Assembly: GCA_024138015.1 (NCBI GenBank)
Contig: JAMXBB010000003.1
Span: forward strand, 72,404,302 to 72,468,301
DNA: 64,000 bases
DNA from: Lumnitzera littorea
Taxonomy: Eukaryota; Streptophyta; Magnoliopsida; Myrtales; Combretaceae
Reading direction: 5' to 3'
Position numbers and translations under genes: made by a program
The notes under the pieces: model-generated
What the model was told of the DNA's origin: nothing
Database searches by the model: none
What the model saw: only the letters and a program-made list of their open reading frames with translations
Part shown: one piece after another, positions 46,881-58,020 of the stretch
How the letters are laid out: every line of letters begins with the position of its first letter
Numbering within the stretch: position 1 is the first letter of the stretch

Positions 46881-47850
46881 TTCTTCTTCTATGGTTGGTT
46901 GTTGTTCAAGAGCAAAATACCTTTTCCTTTGCTGAATCACCTTTGAATTAGGAACAATTTTTAGTTTGTACGTAATAACAACTTTAGGGATGCCTAGCAT
47001 ATCTGAGGAAGACCATGTAAAGACATCGGTGTTGTCCTATAAAAAGTTGGTTAAACTTTGGCGAATGTCTACCGACAAAGGTTTCCCCATATTTATTGTC
47101 TTCCCATGATCATTTCCCAATATAATTTTTTCTATCTCTTCCTCAACACTTTCAATACCGATTGATTTTTATTCCAAACAAGTTTTGAACTTGAAAATTT
47201 TCTTCTTGACATAGTGCTCTTATATACAAAGATCTTACTAACTATTGGTCCCCTTTAAATACACTAACTCTAGTAGAAGTAGGAAATTTGGCCTTAAGTT
47301 GCATAATGGAAGGGATCATGCCGACTAAATGTTCACATGGCTGAACCATAATCATATTATATGGGAACCAACAATTGACAACAAGGAAATCTACCTTATC
47401 TTCTACAATGTGTTTATCATCTCCAATCTAGATTAGGAGAGAAATCACTTCGCTGGCTCGAACAAGTTGATTATTGAAAGCATATAAATCATAGCCATAA
47501 GATCGCAATTGCACTTTGATTTTCAACCTTGTCTGATTAAAAGCATGTTGAAAAATGATATCTACCAAACTTTTAATGTCAACAAATGTCTTTTTAAGCT
47601 TGAAGTTGGCAATTTTTGCACTAATTACGAGTACGTCATTATAGGGTCTTTGAACACCCTCGCAATCCTCTTCTATGAAAGAAATTAAATTGTTGACCTT
47701 GTCCTTCTTGCCCTACACATTACAAACAGATTGTATGGCGTTAGTTAAGCCAAAAGAACTTGACTGACCAAAGGTGGAAGGTCAGCAAACAATAATATTT
47801 ATTAGACCATTTGGTGCTCTACTACTACTTCCATCTCTTACATCTTTCTC
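46881..47850 (-). pseudogene. Tat protease and linker, element D
   Basis: EDCEGVQRPYNDVLVISAKIANFKLKKTFVDIKSLVDIIF and QLRSYGYDLYAFNNQLVRASE (about 47,440-47,690) align with the protease of element A. The catalytic Asp is kept (VDIKSL) but the following Ser-Gly is lost. A linker with several stops leads to RT. In shape it is the standard protease-RT segment that element C deleted. Confidence 0.7.
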
Positions 47851-47899
47851 GACATAAGAAGGTCGCGTGACATTCTCCTACTCATCACGTCTCCTTTGG

Positions 47900-49215
47900 G
47901 TTGGTAGCTTAATATTCTCAACATTACATTCAAGAAACTTGCTTAGATAACCTCATTAGACTGCATCCTCAATCATATTCTTGAGTTGGATACACTCGTC
48001 AGTATTATGACCTATATCACAATGGAAATTGCAATATTTAGTAGAATTTTGTCTTAAAGGATTTCTTCTCATCCTTTTTGGCCATTGCAACATTCCCCTT
48101 TGACTACACACTTCCATCAATATGTCCACGATTGGATGATTGAGTGCCATATGAATAGATTATGTTGGATGTGTGGCCTCTTTTTCTCGACATTATATCC
48201 TTCGGAACACTAGTCATCATTTATTCTAAGTCGATCTTTTGCTCTCTTCTTTTTGTTGGCTTTTCGGTCTCCTCTTCTTTGATCGGCCTCTCGGTGAGCT
48301 TTATTGTTTTCTTCCTGGTGAATGTAACACATGGCCTTCGCCTTAAACGTAGTAAAAGTTTTCAGATTATTTTTAGCTAGAGACTTGCAAAAGTCTCCAT
48401 AAGGTTTAACACCATCAATAACTACATTGAAGGCAATGCTCATGTCTTACTTCAAGATTTGGACCATCTCAACCATGAACCTAGCTAAATAGTCCTTGAT
48501 AGATTCGTCCATCTTTTGCTTAATCATGTTAAGGATAGAAGAATCCTTAATTGGAGGCTAACTTGCATGGAGGTGTTGTAGTAACACTTCTGCCAAATCT
48601 TCAAAACATGAGATTGTGTTTGGCTTTAGATGTTAGAATCGTGTATTAGTCGTGTTTCTAAATGTTGAGGGAAAAGCCTAGTAAGCCATGACATCACTTA
48701 AGCTGTTTAACTTTCGAGATGATCTTCAAGGTCTCTTACTCTATCATAAGCCTTAAATTGTGGTAGCTTAATATACTGTAGTATTACTTCATCCAAAATT
48801 TTAAGGATGAAAGGACTCTTTTTTATTTAGAATTGTTTACTCATCGTTGCAGGAGTGCTACCAAGCTAGGGTCCTTCATGGTGTGCTTACTATGGTTTTT
48901 TTCCTTTGTCACTTTTCTTAAGAGTAAGGGCCGAAGGTATAAGTGTAACTTTAGCCTACTTTCTTGGTAATTAAGGATAATAGATTGAATCACTACTATT
49001 CTCAGCATTATTATCGTCGTGTTCTTGGTTTGATTTAGGTGGACATTTCTATGTAGAAGGTTAAGGATCTCATCATATTTTTCCCTGAGTTCTTGGTTTT
49101 CTTCAACTAAGCTGAGATAAAATTGCTTCAACTTAGCTAAACGTTGTTCTTTAGTATACCTACTTCTCCCCGCTTGGTGATGAGGTGAAGAACCAGCACC
49201 TACACTTTTTGTCAT
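47900..49215 (-). pseudogene. Tat-lineage gag, element D
   Basis: Starts at the ATG at 49,215 (MTKSVGAGSSPHHQAG; an ATG two codons earlier is also possible). A basic, helical N-terminal part (RLAKLKQFYLSLVEENQELREKY) is followed by a badly frameshifted capsid region (KLPQFKAYDRVRDLEDHLE near 48,740) and then MSIAFNVVIDGVKPYGDF. The nucleocapsid-like KYCNFHCDIGHNTDECIQLKN lies at 47,980-48,040, with the C-x2-H-x4-H-x4-C metal ligands intact. At least three frameshifts are needed to read it through. Confidence 0.83.
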
Positions 49216-49248
49216 TTGCATCTTTGCTAGGTAGGCATATAATGAAAA

Positions 49249-49261
49249 ACAAACAGTGCCA
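49249..49261 (-). promoter_or_regulatory. Primer-binding site of element D
   Basis: Minus strand TGGCACTGTTTGT, two bases inside the LTR edge at 49,264. It is nearly identical to the site of element C. Confidence 0.6.
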
Positions 49262-49263
49262 AA

Positions 49264-49750
49264 TATTGTTAGATGATTTTAGGGTAGGACTTTTTTCCTA
49301 CAAAAACACAAAAGGCTAAATGGTATTGGGGCTAGTCCAATGTAGCCACATCGATGCTTAAGTTAATAAGTGTTTTAGAGAGAAGTAAAGGATTGAATGT
49401 AGAGTTAAGGGCCTTAAGAGAGTTCTCATAATGCTTTCTCTTCATATTTATATCCAAACATCAGGTGTCTAAAATAGTAGTTAATCATTAGTAATGGGCC
49501 ATGTAGAGATCTTGAAATTAAGCACATGCTTAAAATATAAGAATAGTGGGTGGTTATGTAATAAGATTGTATCAAATCATAACTATTTGCACTACTTTCC
49601 TAAGTTCAAATTAGATATATTAACAGCCTAAGCTCTAAGGCCCATTAAGCGAATAGAGTCTTAGTTAGCATCAGCTAAGAATAGAATTAGTCATCTTCTT
49701 ATCAACTAAATGACTGAGTAATATTTAGGGTGAAATATGATTATCAACAC
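49264..49750 (-). mobile_element. Element D 5' LTR (487 bp)
   Basis: Plus strand TATTGTTAG to TATCAACA. It partners the LTR at 19,469-19,930. The terminal 9 bases match the element C LTR family, so the two Tat families share termini and primer site but differ internally. A minus-strand TATA box lies at 49,444-49,452. Confidence 0.87.
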
Positions 49751-50818
49751 TCCTTTTGGGTTACCTTCCCATAACAAGTTTGGATGATCCCTCTAACTTA
49801 GGTTATAGGTGTTTAAGTAAGGGTTATAGTTTCTTTGCCCTTAATCAAAATTCCTTAATACATTCACTTATTCCTCCTAATTATCTCATGATGGGGTGAA
49901 AGGCTTTCTAACTTGACAGCTTGTGCTTAAATGCCCTACTCCACCATACACACAACAATATTTATAAGGCTGCTTATGACTCTTAGGGTTATTAGCTTAG
50001 TTGGCTTTCTCTCTCTAAGCAAGTGAAGTGGACGCAATTTGTTACTTAAGTCAGTTTATCTCCTCTAATTGAGCTACATTCTCTACCCTCTTAGGTTGAG
50101 TTCTCTCATAATAACAACCATAAGAATGTAATGTCATTTGCTTAAACATGTCATATGCATCTTTACCACTTTTGTTCATTACACTCCACCCAGCTATGGT
50201 ATGTACCATCATTCTCATTTAATTCCCAAGACCATTGTAAAAGGTATTCACTATACTCCACACAGGTAAACCATGTTTAGGATACCTCCATAACAACTCT
50301 TAAACCTTTCCCAACTCTCAAATAATGACTCCCCATCAAATTGTCTAAACATAAAAATCTCATTCTCATTGTTTTACTTGGTAGGAATAAATAAGATAGA
50401 AATTTCTGGAATAAGTCATCCTATTTAGTGATAGAATTGGGTGGTTAGGAATTTAACCAACTCCTAGCCTTATCTTATAATGAATATGGAAATAATCTTA
50501 AGTGAATTGCATCATTAGAAACCCCATTAGCTTCCACTATGGCACATAATTGAAAAAAAGAATTTGAAGATGATCATAAGGGTCCTCAGATGATAGTCCA
50601 CCAAATTGACTAAGTTGCACCATCTGAATCAAAGTAGGTTTAAGCTCAAAATTATTTGCTTAAATGGTTGGCCAAGTAATCATTGGTGTAACTTCGATCA
50701 AATTTAGTACACAATATTCCCATAAGGGTCAATTATTTCTATTTCCATTACCATTGTGCCCATATCCATTGTTTCCACTTCTAACTTCTCCATTTAAGGG
50801 TTGTTGGTTGTTTTCCAT
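49751..50818 (-). pseudogene. Athila-like gag, cut by element D
   Basis: Starts at the ATG at 50,818 (MENNQPLNGEVRSGNN). It continues with ITWPTI, IQMVQLSQFGGLSSEDPYDHLQ, RLFPYS, ARSWLNS, FRQFDGESLFESWERFK-like, and YDMFKQMT. A zinc knuckle CCVCGGVGHLSTSC near 49,950 keeps the C-x2-C-x4-H-x4-C spacing. The gag tail (NPYLNTYNLS, RDHPNLLW) resembles NTYNPGWRNHPNFSW of the Athila element at 62.3 kb, and then stops dead at the element D LTR. No protease or pol of this element was found on the other side of D, so the flanks have been rearranged. Confidence 0.75.
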
Positions 50819-51211
50819 TTTTCCTAATTCCTCTCTCCTTCTTTCTCTAAGCCTACAATGAAATGTTTAGTCAATCTCGAGGTTAAACTCCTCTATAAAA
50901 TCTCTCACTCCTCATTTCATATAAAATAACAAATCCTAATTCTACACCATCTAAGTCTAACCAAACCGCCAAAATACAGTTTACTAATTTTCAATATGAA
51001 AATGTAAACAACACATTTCTTAGCTTGACATAAAATGACTAGGAAGAAATTCAGCAATTTTTTAACAAAATCAATAGTAAAGTTTCGAACTTTACCTTCA
51101 AAGGAGCTCAAATCGATAGCATAATAATAAAATCAGATTAATTAAATAAGAAAACAAATAAAGATTGCAACTTTAACAACTAAACTACTCAAATTTAACA
51201 CTATTGCCTTT

Positions 51212-51229
51212 ACCCCAACAATGGCACCA
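51212..51229 (-). promoter_or_regulatory. Decayed tRNA-Asp-type primer-binding site
   Basis: Minus strand TGGTGCCATTGTTGGGGT. The Athila consensus is TGGCGCCGTTGCCGGGG, complementary to tRNA-Asp. The four differences are all C-to-T or G-to-A changes, mostly at CpG positions. Confidence 0.8.
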
Positions 51230-51237
51230 AAAACTAA

Positions 51238-52620
51238 TGAGATGACATGAACACTAAATAAAAATTAATTGAATTGAAGACACTTTATAAATAGAAATTT
51301 TCAAAATAGTGTTAATCTCTTAATCGACCAGTGTATTAGATCGCCTATAGTAATAATATTAGTGAGTATTCACTAAGTCATTTCCTTAGGGAAAATGGTT
51401 CGGTTAAATACTATATTCTAACTTGCCACTCTATTATAGGCTAATTGAAAAAGAAGTAGTGAGTTGAAAAATAAATGCAACTAAATGAGAATGAAATTTA
51501 ACAACAAACATAAATTCTAATGGCATAGGATTGTGACATGTTTCCAAAGTAACGGTGAAGGTATGTCATTAAGATATTAGGGATGGTTTATAATTGGGAT
51601 TTGACAGAACTCACTTAAGTTCAATTCTAGGTAGGGCTCCTCATTAAACTATGTAGTGGAAAATCTCCTCTCGATCTCATTTCCTTACATGATCAGCTAA
51701 ATTACTTAATTCCTATCACAAGTTAAGTAATCTAATCCTAGGAATTAAGGGGTCAATCTCCTCTTAGTCTCATAACCTATCCTCACTTAGTAAGATTGCA
51801 TAACCTATTGTGAATTTAATGGGGAATAGCTAATCTCCTCTCAGTCTTATAAGTGTAAGAACCCATTATCGATATTTTGCTAACTCAATGACTCAAAATG
51901 AGAATTACACAACTAATCTCCTCTCAATCTCATAATCATGCAATCCCATAAACTCTCAAGAGTACTTCCTCGGACTATTCTCCTCTTGATCTCTTAATCA
52001 TAAGGAAACCCATTGAAAATTTTAATAAAAAGTACCTTAAAGAGCTTAAATGCAACACCAATCATCAAAATCCCATTTAAAGCACACATAATCATATTAA
52101 AACTATAAGGTTATACCATCGACAACCTCCACATATTCACAAACCCACTAAAACTAACTTAGCCACTCATATTAAGAACAATGGCAACAATAAATGACAA
52201 AAAATATGGTAGCAAACTCCATTGAAGAACAAAATAACAAGATGGTAGTAAATGAACAAGAGATTAGATGAAGAAAAAGTAACAAATGCTTATTAAACAA
52301 ACATAAATGTGCATTAAAATTCTCAAAACATTCACTAAATATAAACAAAGTAATAGAACAATAAAATAAATAGTGAGCTCATAATTCTAAACTAAACAAT
52401 GCTAAAAACCTAATTGTGGCGTGCATTTATAGTAGCAAATGTAAGTATTTATAAAATTAGGCTATCGATCAACTGGTGGGAAGGTTTATCGATTGATTAG
52501 TAGACACATGTTAACTCTAGGTTGTCTTCATGTTTAATAAAACGTAGCTTTTAAGAGGATTAGGGTTTTAGTCAATGAGCCTTAACCCTAGTTTCTTCTA
52601 TCGATCAATTGGTGCTAGAG
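51238..52620 (-). mobile_element. 5' LTR of the Athila-like gag element
   Basis: Starts TGAGATGAC on the plus strand, nine bases past the primer site. Near the primer-site side it contains GTATTCACTAAGTCATTTCC, the reverse complement of sequence at 53.80 kb. A minus-strand TATA box (TATAAATGC) lies near 52,422. The far edge is not defined; it is placed where the plus-strand LTR seems to begin. Confidence 0.5.
51662..51995. repeat. Five spaced copies of AATCTCCTCTC-rich motif
   Basis: A(A/T)TCTCCTCT(C/T)(A/G)(A/G)TCT followed by CATAA-like sequence occurs at 51,662, 51,755, 51,832, 51,915 and 51,977, spaced 62-93 bp. The intervals are dissimilar, so this looks like a repeated short motif inside the LTR rather than a simple tandem array. 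Confidence 0.8.
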
Positions 52621-52800
52621 CTACTGATCGATCTATATGGTTAGATCCATTCTTGTACATTCTATTTATGACAATAGCCTCTCCTACGATCTATTGCTCA
52701 ATAGGTCGCTATATTCCTGATGCTTTAGGGCATACTAATCAATCGATAGCAAGGTAGCTGATCAATTGATAGTAAGGCAGTTGATCAATCGATAGGCAAA
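52455..52800. repeat. Cluster of ATCGAT/GATCAATTGAT palindromic motifs
   Basis: At least seven variants (ATCGATCAACTGG, TATCGATTGATTAG, TATCGATCAATTGG, GATCGATC, AATCAATCGATAG, GATCAATTGATAG, GATCAATCGATAGG) cluster here. They straddle the junction between the two opposed LTRs, as if each LTR contributes its own upstream (U3) motif set. Confidence 0.65.
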
Positions 52801-53850
52801 ATTTACCAGTGCCCTTAACTTTAGCCTCCTTAATCAAATGGTGGGGTTTACTATGACCATTGTAACCCCCTACACTTATACATAAGATGTTAAATGCATT
52901 GAATTCATTTAAGAACAACTCTTTTATGCATTTTTGACAATTTTGTACAAGTTGGTCCATTTTATGCATAAATACCAATTTCATAAGAAATTAACTAAAC
53001 ATTGCAAGAATTTATGCACAAATGCATGTTTTGAAGTTAGAAAAATTGTGCATTTTAAGTTGAGATCATCTATCAATCAATCAATAGGCCATTGCTATAA
53101 AAAGCGACATTCTATAGCTCACAAAACAAACACTGTACTCCACATTTTTTGACCCTTTTTCTTTCATTAGCTTTGGATTTCATACTTTAGGACAACTTTA
53201 GGTTAGATTTAGTTATTTTATAGAGATTTCAACTCAAGTATGTCAAAGAAACATCATTCAAGCTTGGAATAGAGCTAGGAATCACTTTTTGTCTTGATGT
53301 TTTTCTCTCCTCTATTGATTTCCTTCATTTATAATGTTGTTAGATGTTATTTATACTTGATATTCTTGTTGTAATTCATGAGATTATGAATCTATTAAGG
53401 ATTATCATTTGGTTTAGCGTGTTGTTTTCATGTATTGTTCATGGGTTATTACTTCTTAGTTGAAGAACAAGTGTCTCATGTATTGAGAATGCTTATCGAT
53501 TAGGATTGTTTGCTAAAACATTAATTCTAATCATTCCCTTGACTAGCTAGTATAGATCTGGACTTAACACATCTAATTTGATTAAGGTTTATATCATTTA
53601 TCGATTAATAACTCATTTGTAATTCATATTAGTGAAATAACACAACTAGATTGCTGCTTGGTAATTCAAATTAATGGTTTATTTCAAGAGTTGAAATCCC
53701 ATGTTTAGTGTAAATATCTTAGTTAGTTGTAATTATCCAAATATCAAAACTTAAATTATTTTCCTATATTATAGTAGCATGTTACATCTAGTACTTAATT
53801 CTAGTTCATCTCCTTAAGGAAATGACTTAGTGAATACTTACTTAATAGGA
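52621..53850 (+). mobile_element. Athila-type LTR in plus orientation
   Basis: A TATA box (TATAAAAAG) lies near 53,096. TCTCCTTAAGGAAATGACTTAGTGAATAC near 53,808 matches the usual end of Athila LTRs (TCTCTGTGGGAACGACC-like) and is the reverse complement of sequence at about 51,370-51,410. It runs into chromovirus LTR sequence near 53,850 without a primer site, so the body of this element is missing. Confidence 0.5.
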
Positions 53851-53879
53851 ATCAACCCCTCAGACCAATTACCTACAGC

Positions 53880-54646
53880 TAAGCTAAAAGGCTCCAAAGA
53901 CTCACTCGAAGGATGCTAGCTCAAAGCCATATCTAAGAAGGAGATTCCTATTTAGATCTAATCACCTACTGACTTGATTGTCTGACCTCCATGAATGCCA
54001 GACTTACTCCTGCTTAACAGATATGCTATGACAAGACATCCAAGAAGGCAGCTCTAAGACTATTCGAGTTGATCTCCTGAGTTAATCATAAGCACTTAAC
54101 CCCAGCTTAAGCTAACCACTCTATAACAAGACTGACTAGGCTCTAACCTGATTCAAATTAGGTTGGTCCCTGATTATAGCCCCTCTTCTCTCTTTTTTGC
54201 TACCTTATAGTATATTTTTAACATCTAGCCACCAAGCGATATGTATCTTCTAGCATAACTTTCTAGAAGGATTCTTTACCTTTTTCATACTGAATATTCT
54301 TTGTCTCTTTTACTCTTTTTAGTATGTATTATGTAACCTACTTACTTATACGCAAACAATCAATCATCACTATCTAAATATTATTCAAGTTTTCTTTGAG
54401 TAACCTTAGTGTTCTCATTATCCTTTAACTCTTATCTATTCCTTTTATAAGGAGTAGTAACAAATGACCCCCTTCAATTCGAACTAGTGTGTCATATCCG
54501 ATAGATTATAAGCCGAGTAAGATCAAGTGATGTATCATATCTGTTCGATAGTTGCCCATACTTTGCCAGCTTTTCTTTGTTTACTTTCTGTTCGCTTTGT
54601 TATGGTGCTTCTCCATGTGTCTTACCCTAGAGTTTTGTTGGCTTCA
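53880..54646 (+). mobile_element. 5' LTR of the plus-strand chromovirus F
   Basis: Ends TTCA one base before a primer-binding site. The block 54,080-54,417 is repeated at 57,430-57,822 (TATAGCCCCTCTTCTCTCTTTTTTGC, CAAGTTTTCTTTGAGTAACC). The left edge is approximate. Confidence 0.75.
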
Positions 54647-54647
54647 C

Positions 54648-54663
54648 TGGTATTAGAGTTAGG
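54648..54663 (+). promoter_or_regulatory. Primer-binding site of chromovirus F
   Basis: TGGTATTAGAGTTAGG against the initiator tRNA-Met type TGGTATCAGAGC. Two C-to-T changes are seen. Confidence 0.8.
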
Positions 54664-54900
54664 TTCTACAAGAGAGTGTGTAAAGTTGCAGCGAAGTTTT
54701 TGTTTACTTTTCTATTAATGGCTGTTGTGTTCCTTCTGTAGCTACTATTGTATGTTTATGTGTAAGTAAGTATAGTTTCATTATTACTCTATTTTTCATT
54801 GAGAAAATAGAGAAAGTTTGTTTCTATTATGTTCGAGTGATTATCGGGTATTAAGGTTATTAGTGAGTTGTTAATCTATTCAAGAAGTATTGTACAATGT

Positions 54901-56215
54901 TAGATTCGAGTGTTCAAGGTATTGTTAGTGACTAGAGTAATGGTACTCAACTTAGTTATGGTCATAATAATAATAATATCTCAAGGTTAGTTGATGACAA
55001 ACTTGACAAACTCACAAACCTTATTGAGAGCCTAATCATAGCAATGTAAGTTAATAGGCAACAACCCCAAGGTGTATAGCACCATAACCCACATGAAAAT
55101 GCCCCTGAAAGATACTATGGTCAAGGTAACCAAACTAATCATCTAGTTCGACTGCAACGAGCTAGAGGAGTAGCAAACCAAGCTGCTAGATAAAGATTAG
55201 AGTTGGAGGAGATTAATGAAAAAGATGAGGAGCTAGATGTTGAAGAGTTAAAGGAGGAAGAAGAAGAAGTTAACTATTACTAAGTATAGGTATGAGGACG
55301 TTGAGCTCCTCAAGGGCTGGACAATGTCAAGGTTTAAATCCCACCCTTTAATGGAATTAGAGATGTCGATGAATTCTTAGAGTAGGAAAAGAAGGTCGAG
55401 AAGGTGTTTGAATGTTACGGGTATGAAGATGCTGTCAAAGTCTGACTTGCTGCACTAAAGTTTACTGGGGATGCTACAATGTAGTGGAAAAACCTAAATG
55501 CAGCCAGTCAAGGGATGTAAGACGAGGTGTTAGAACATGGGATGAGATCAAAAGATTGTTAAGAGGTAGATTTGTACCTAAGACTTACTTACAAGATACA
55601 TTTGCAAAGTTATAGGAGCTTTGCCAAGGAAGCCAAACTATTGATGACTATATCAAAGAGTTCTGGATGCTTATGATTTAATTAGATATGAAGGAACTAG
55701 AGGCCCGCATAGTATCGAGCATCATCTCTAGGCTCAAGTATGAGATTTGCAACATTGTAGAAGTATAGAGGTTTTATACTTTAGAAGAGATAATTAAGAT
55801 AGCATAGAGGGTCGAAAAGTAGAAGAGAAGTGTTTCGAGCCAATCTAAGCTGACATTCTCGCAAGCCCTTATACTATGCTAACTTGTTTAAGCTAAGCTG
55901 AGGATAGGAATGACTAATGAGATAATAATCGAATAGGCCAATAGAGCTAAGTTGGTCAGCTAGGCCAACCTCAAGTACATATGGGAAGGGTTAGACCACT
56001 GGATGGAAGACTAGTGAGGTTAAGTGCTTTAAATACTTAGGCTTTGGACACATGGCTATTAAATGTCCAAACCGACGTATCATGGTGCTCTAATGAGATG
56101 TAGTGGATAGCACCGATGAGAGCAAGTCTAAAGAGTAGAAGAATGTTAGAAAACCCGAAGCCAAGAAGGAAGAGGAGACCTATTTCTATGCTAACTAAGG
56201 AGAAGTAATGACCTT
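54901..56215 (+). pseudogene. Chromovirus gag, element F
   Basis: Starts at the ATG at 54,901 (MLDSSVQG). An N-terminal coil (LVDDKLDKLTNLIESLI) and acidic stretch (EEINEKDEELDVEELKEEEEE) lead to the capsid part FNGIRDVDEFLE-EKKVEKVFECYGYEDAVKV, LAALKFTGDAT and WKNL at about 55,340-55,500. A zinc knuckle (CFKYLGFGHMAIKCPN near 56,028) has its second Cys changed to Tyr. Many stops are present, several of them TAG in place of Trp or Gln codons. Confidence 0.82.
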
Positions 56216-56690
56216 AGTCTTAAGATGAGTACTAAGTTCCCTACTGAACTCTAAGGAGGACAAGAGAGAGAATTTGTTCCATACAAAATGTACTATCAAG
56301 GGCTAATTATGCACACTCATTAAGGATGAAGGAAGTTGTACTAATGTTGTTGCAAAGTCCTTTGTACAAATGTTAGGACTACTGACCTCTAAACATCCTC
56401 AACCTTATAAACTACATTGGCTTCACAATAAGCTTGCTTTGCACGTGATTAAACAAGTGACTATATCGTTTAGTATTGGGAGTATGTATAAGGACAAAGT
56501 AATGTACAATGTCATTCTCATGGGAGCTTTACACTTACTGCTTAGATGACCTTGGTTGTTCGATTAACATGTTACTTACGACAAGTATAACAACACCTAT
56601 ACCTTTGTTAAAGATGGAAGGAAGATTATGTTGTAACACATGATCCCGTCCTAATTAAATGAAACCCATAATTAGCTCACTTGAGCTAAT
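56216..56690 (+). pseudogene. Chromovirus protease, element F
   Basis: ENLFHTKCTIKG, LCTLIKDEGSCTNVVAKSFVQMLGL, HPQPYKLHWLHN and ISFSIGSMYKDKVMYNV match the chromovirus retropepsin. The family reads IIDGGSCTNVAS: the catalytic Asp is kept and the following Gly is Glu. The LLGRPW motif is decayed to LLR-PW. Confidence 0.78.
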
Positions 56691-57429
56691 ATGAAGAAAG
56701 CCTTAGTAATGTGCTGAAGAGAGCTTTAAGCTACTCAAAAAGCTAAAGAGCCTATGTTCCTATTAATCAGAAGATCATTGGAAATGAGAGATTTAATGGA
56801 TATTGCTGTTGAAATTCGAAGCCTACTAAATGAGTTTTTCAATTTGTTTCCTAAAGAACTACTTAGAGGACTGCCTCCAGTTTGAGGCATTGAGCACTGT
56901 ATTGATTTACAGCCAGGCACTGCTCTGCTAAACTAACCTAAATACAAAATGAACCTTAAGTAAGCTGCCAAGCTAAAGAGATAGGTAAATGAGCTCATAG
57001 AGCGAGGGTATTTAAAGGAGAGCATGAGCTTTTGTGTAGTACTGACTCTGCTCATTCTAAAAAAAGATGGTTCATGGCACATGTACATCGACAGCTAAGC
57101 AATCAACCAAATTACTATCAAGTATAAATATCCAATACCAAGGCTCGATTACATATTAGATGAGCTTCATGGTGCAAAAATATTCTCAAAGATTGATTTG
57201 CGAAGTAACTACCACCAAATTCACATGAGATTGAGTGATAAGTGGAAGACTACCTTCAAGACTAAGCATGGTCTCTATGAATGGTTGGTGATGCTATTTA
57301 GACTTACTAATGCATCGAGCACATTCATAAGGTTAATGAACCAAGTGATGCGCCCCTTGATTGGAAGATGTGTAGTCATGTACTTTGATGACATACTAGT
57401 ATATAGTGCCAACCTAAAAAAGAATGGTT
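56691..57429 (+). pseudogene. Chromovirus reverse transcriptase, element F (3'-truncated)
   Basis: ELLRGLPPV-GIEHCIDLQPGTAL, ELIERGYLKESMS, LKKDGSWHMYIDS-AINQITIKYKYPIPRLDYILDELHGAKIFSKIDLRSNYHQIHM, WKTTFKTKHGLYEWLVMLFRLTNASSTFIRLMNQVMRP and the active-site YFDDILVYS (near 57,380) are all clear. The sequence then passes directly into LTR at about 57,430. RNase H, integrase and any chromodomain are deleted. Confidence 0.87.
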
Positions 57430-57822
57430 AGGCTCAATTACAAGCACCCGACCTTAACTTAAGCTGAACACCCTGTAACAAGAATGATTAGACTCTGACC
57501 TAATCCAGATCAGGTTGACCCCTAACTATAGCCCCTCTTCTCTCTTTTTTGCCACCTTATAGCATATTTCTAACATCCAACCAACAAGCAACACATATCT
57601 TTTGGCACAACTTTCCAAAAGGATTCTTTACTCTTCCATACTGAACATTCCTTGTCTCTTTTACCCTTTTTAGTATGTATTATGTATCTTAATTGTAAGA
57701 ATACCCTTTTGTATTTTTATACGTATAAAGTAGCCCTAGTGGATAGGTATATAAACCCCCACTTACTTGTACATAAACTGAATATTATTCAAGTTTCCTT
57801 TGAGCAACCTCAGTATTCTCAT
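57430..57822 (+). mobile_element. 3' LTR fragment of chromovirus F
   Basis: Direct repeat of about 54,080-54,430. Its left part was lost with the internal deletion and its right part ends at ATTCTCATG, where the A-rich tail next to the Athila element begins. Confidence 0.75.
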
Positions 57823-58020
57823 GAATTTAAATATAATAAAAACTAAAAAAAATAAGAAATGAAAGAAAAAAAAAAGAAAAAAAAAATAAATTAAATTGAA
57901 TAGATTAAAGAAGGAATGTTAAGTTATAAAATAAAATAGAATGGACTAAAAGAACCAGAGTTCAATCAAAGAATATTAAAGCAAAACATAAATAAAAAAG
58001 AGTTCGGCGTGAGTTGCCTC
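57823..58020. other. A-rich spacer at an element boundary
   Basis: Purine- and A-rich sequence (runs of A and AAAG) between the chromovirus F LTR and the decayed end of the Athila pol. No LTR edge was recognised. Confidence 0.4.

Noticed and set aside
49751..49755. A target duplication for element D.
   Set aside because: The base run after the right LTR (CTCCT) does not match the bases before 19,469 (GGTAT), and the left LTR tip is altered. The flanks are also Athila sequences in opposite orientations, so the left edge has probably been rearranged.
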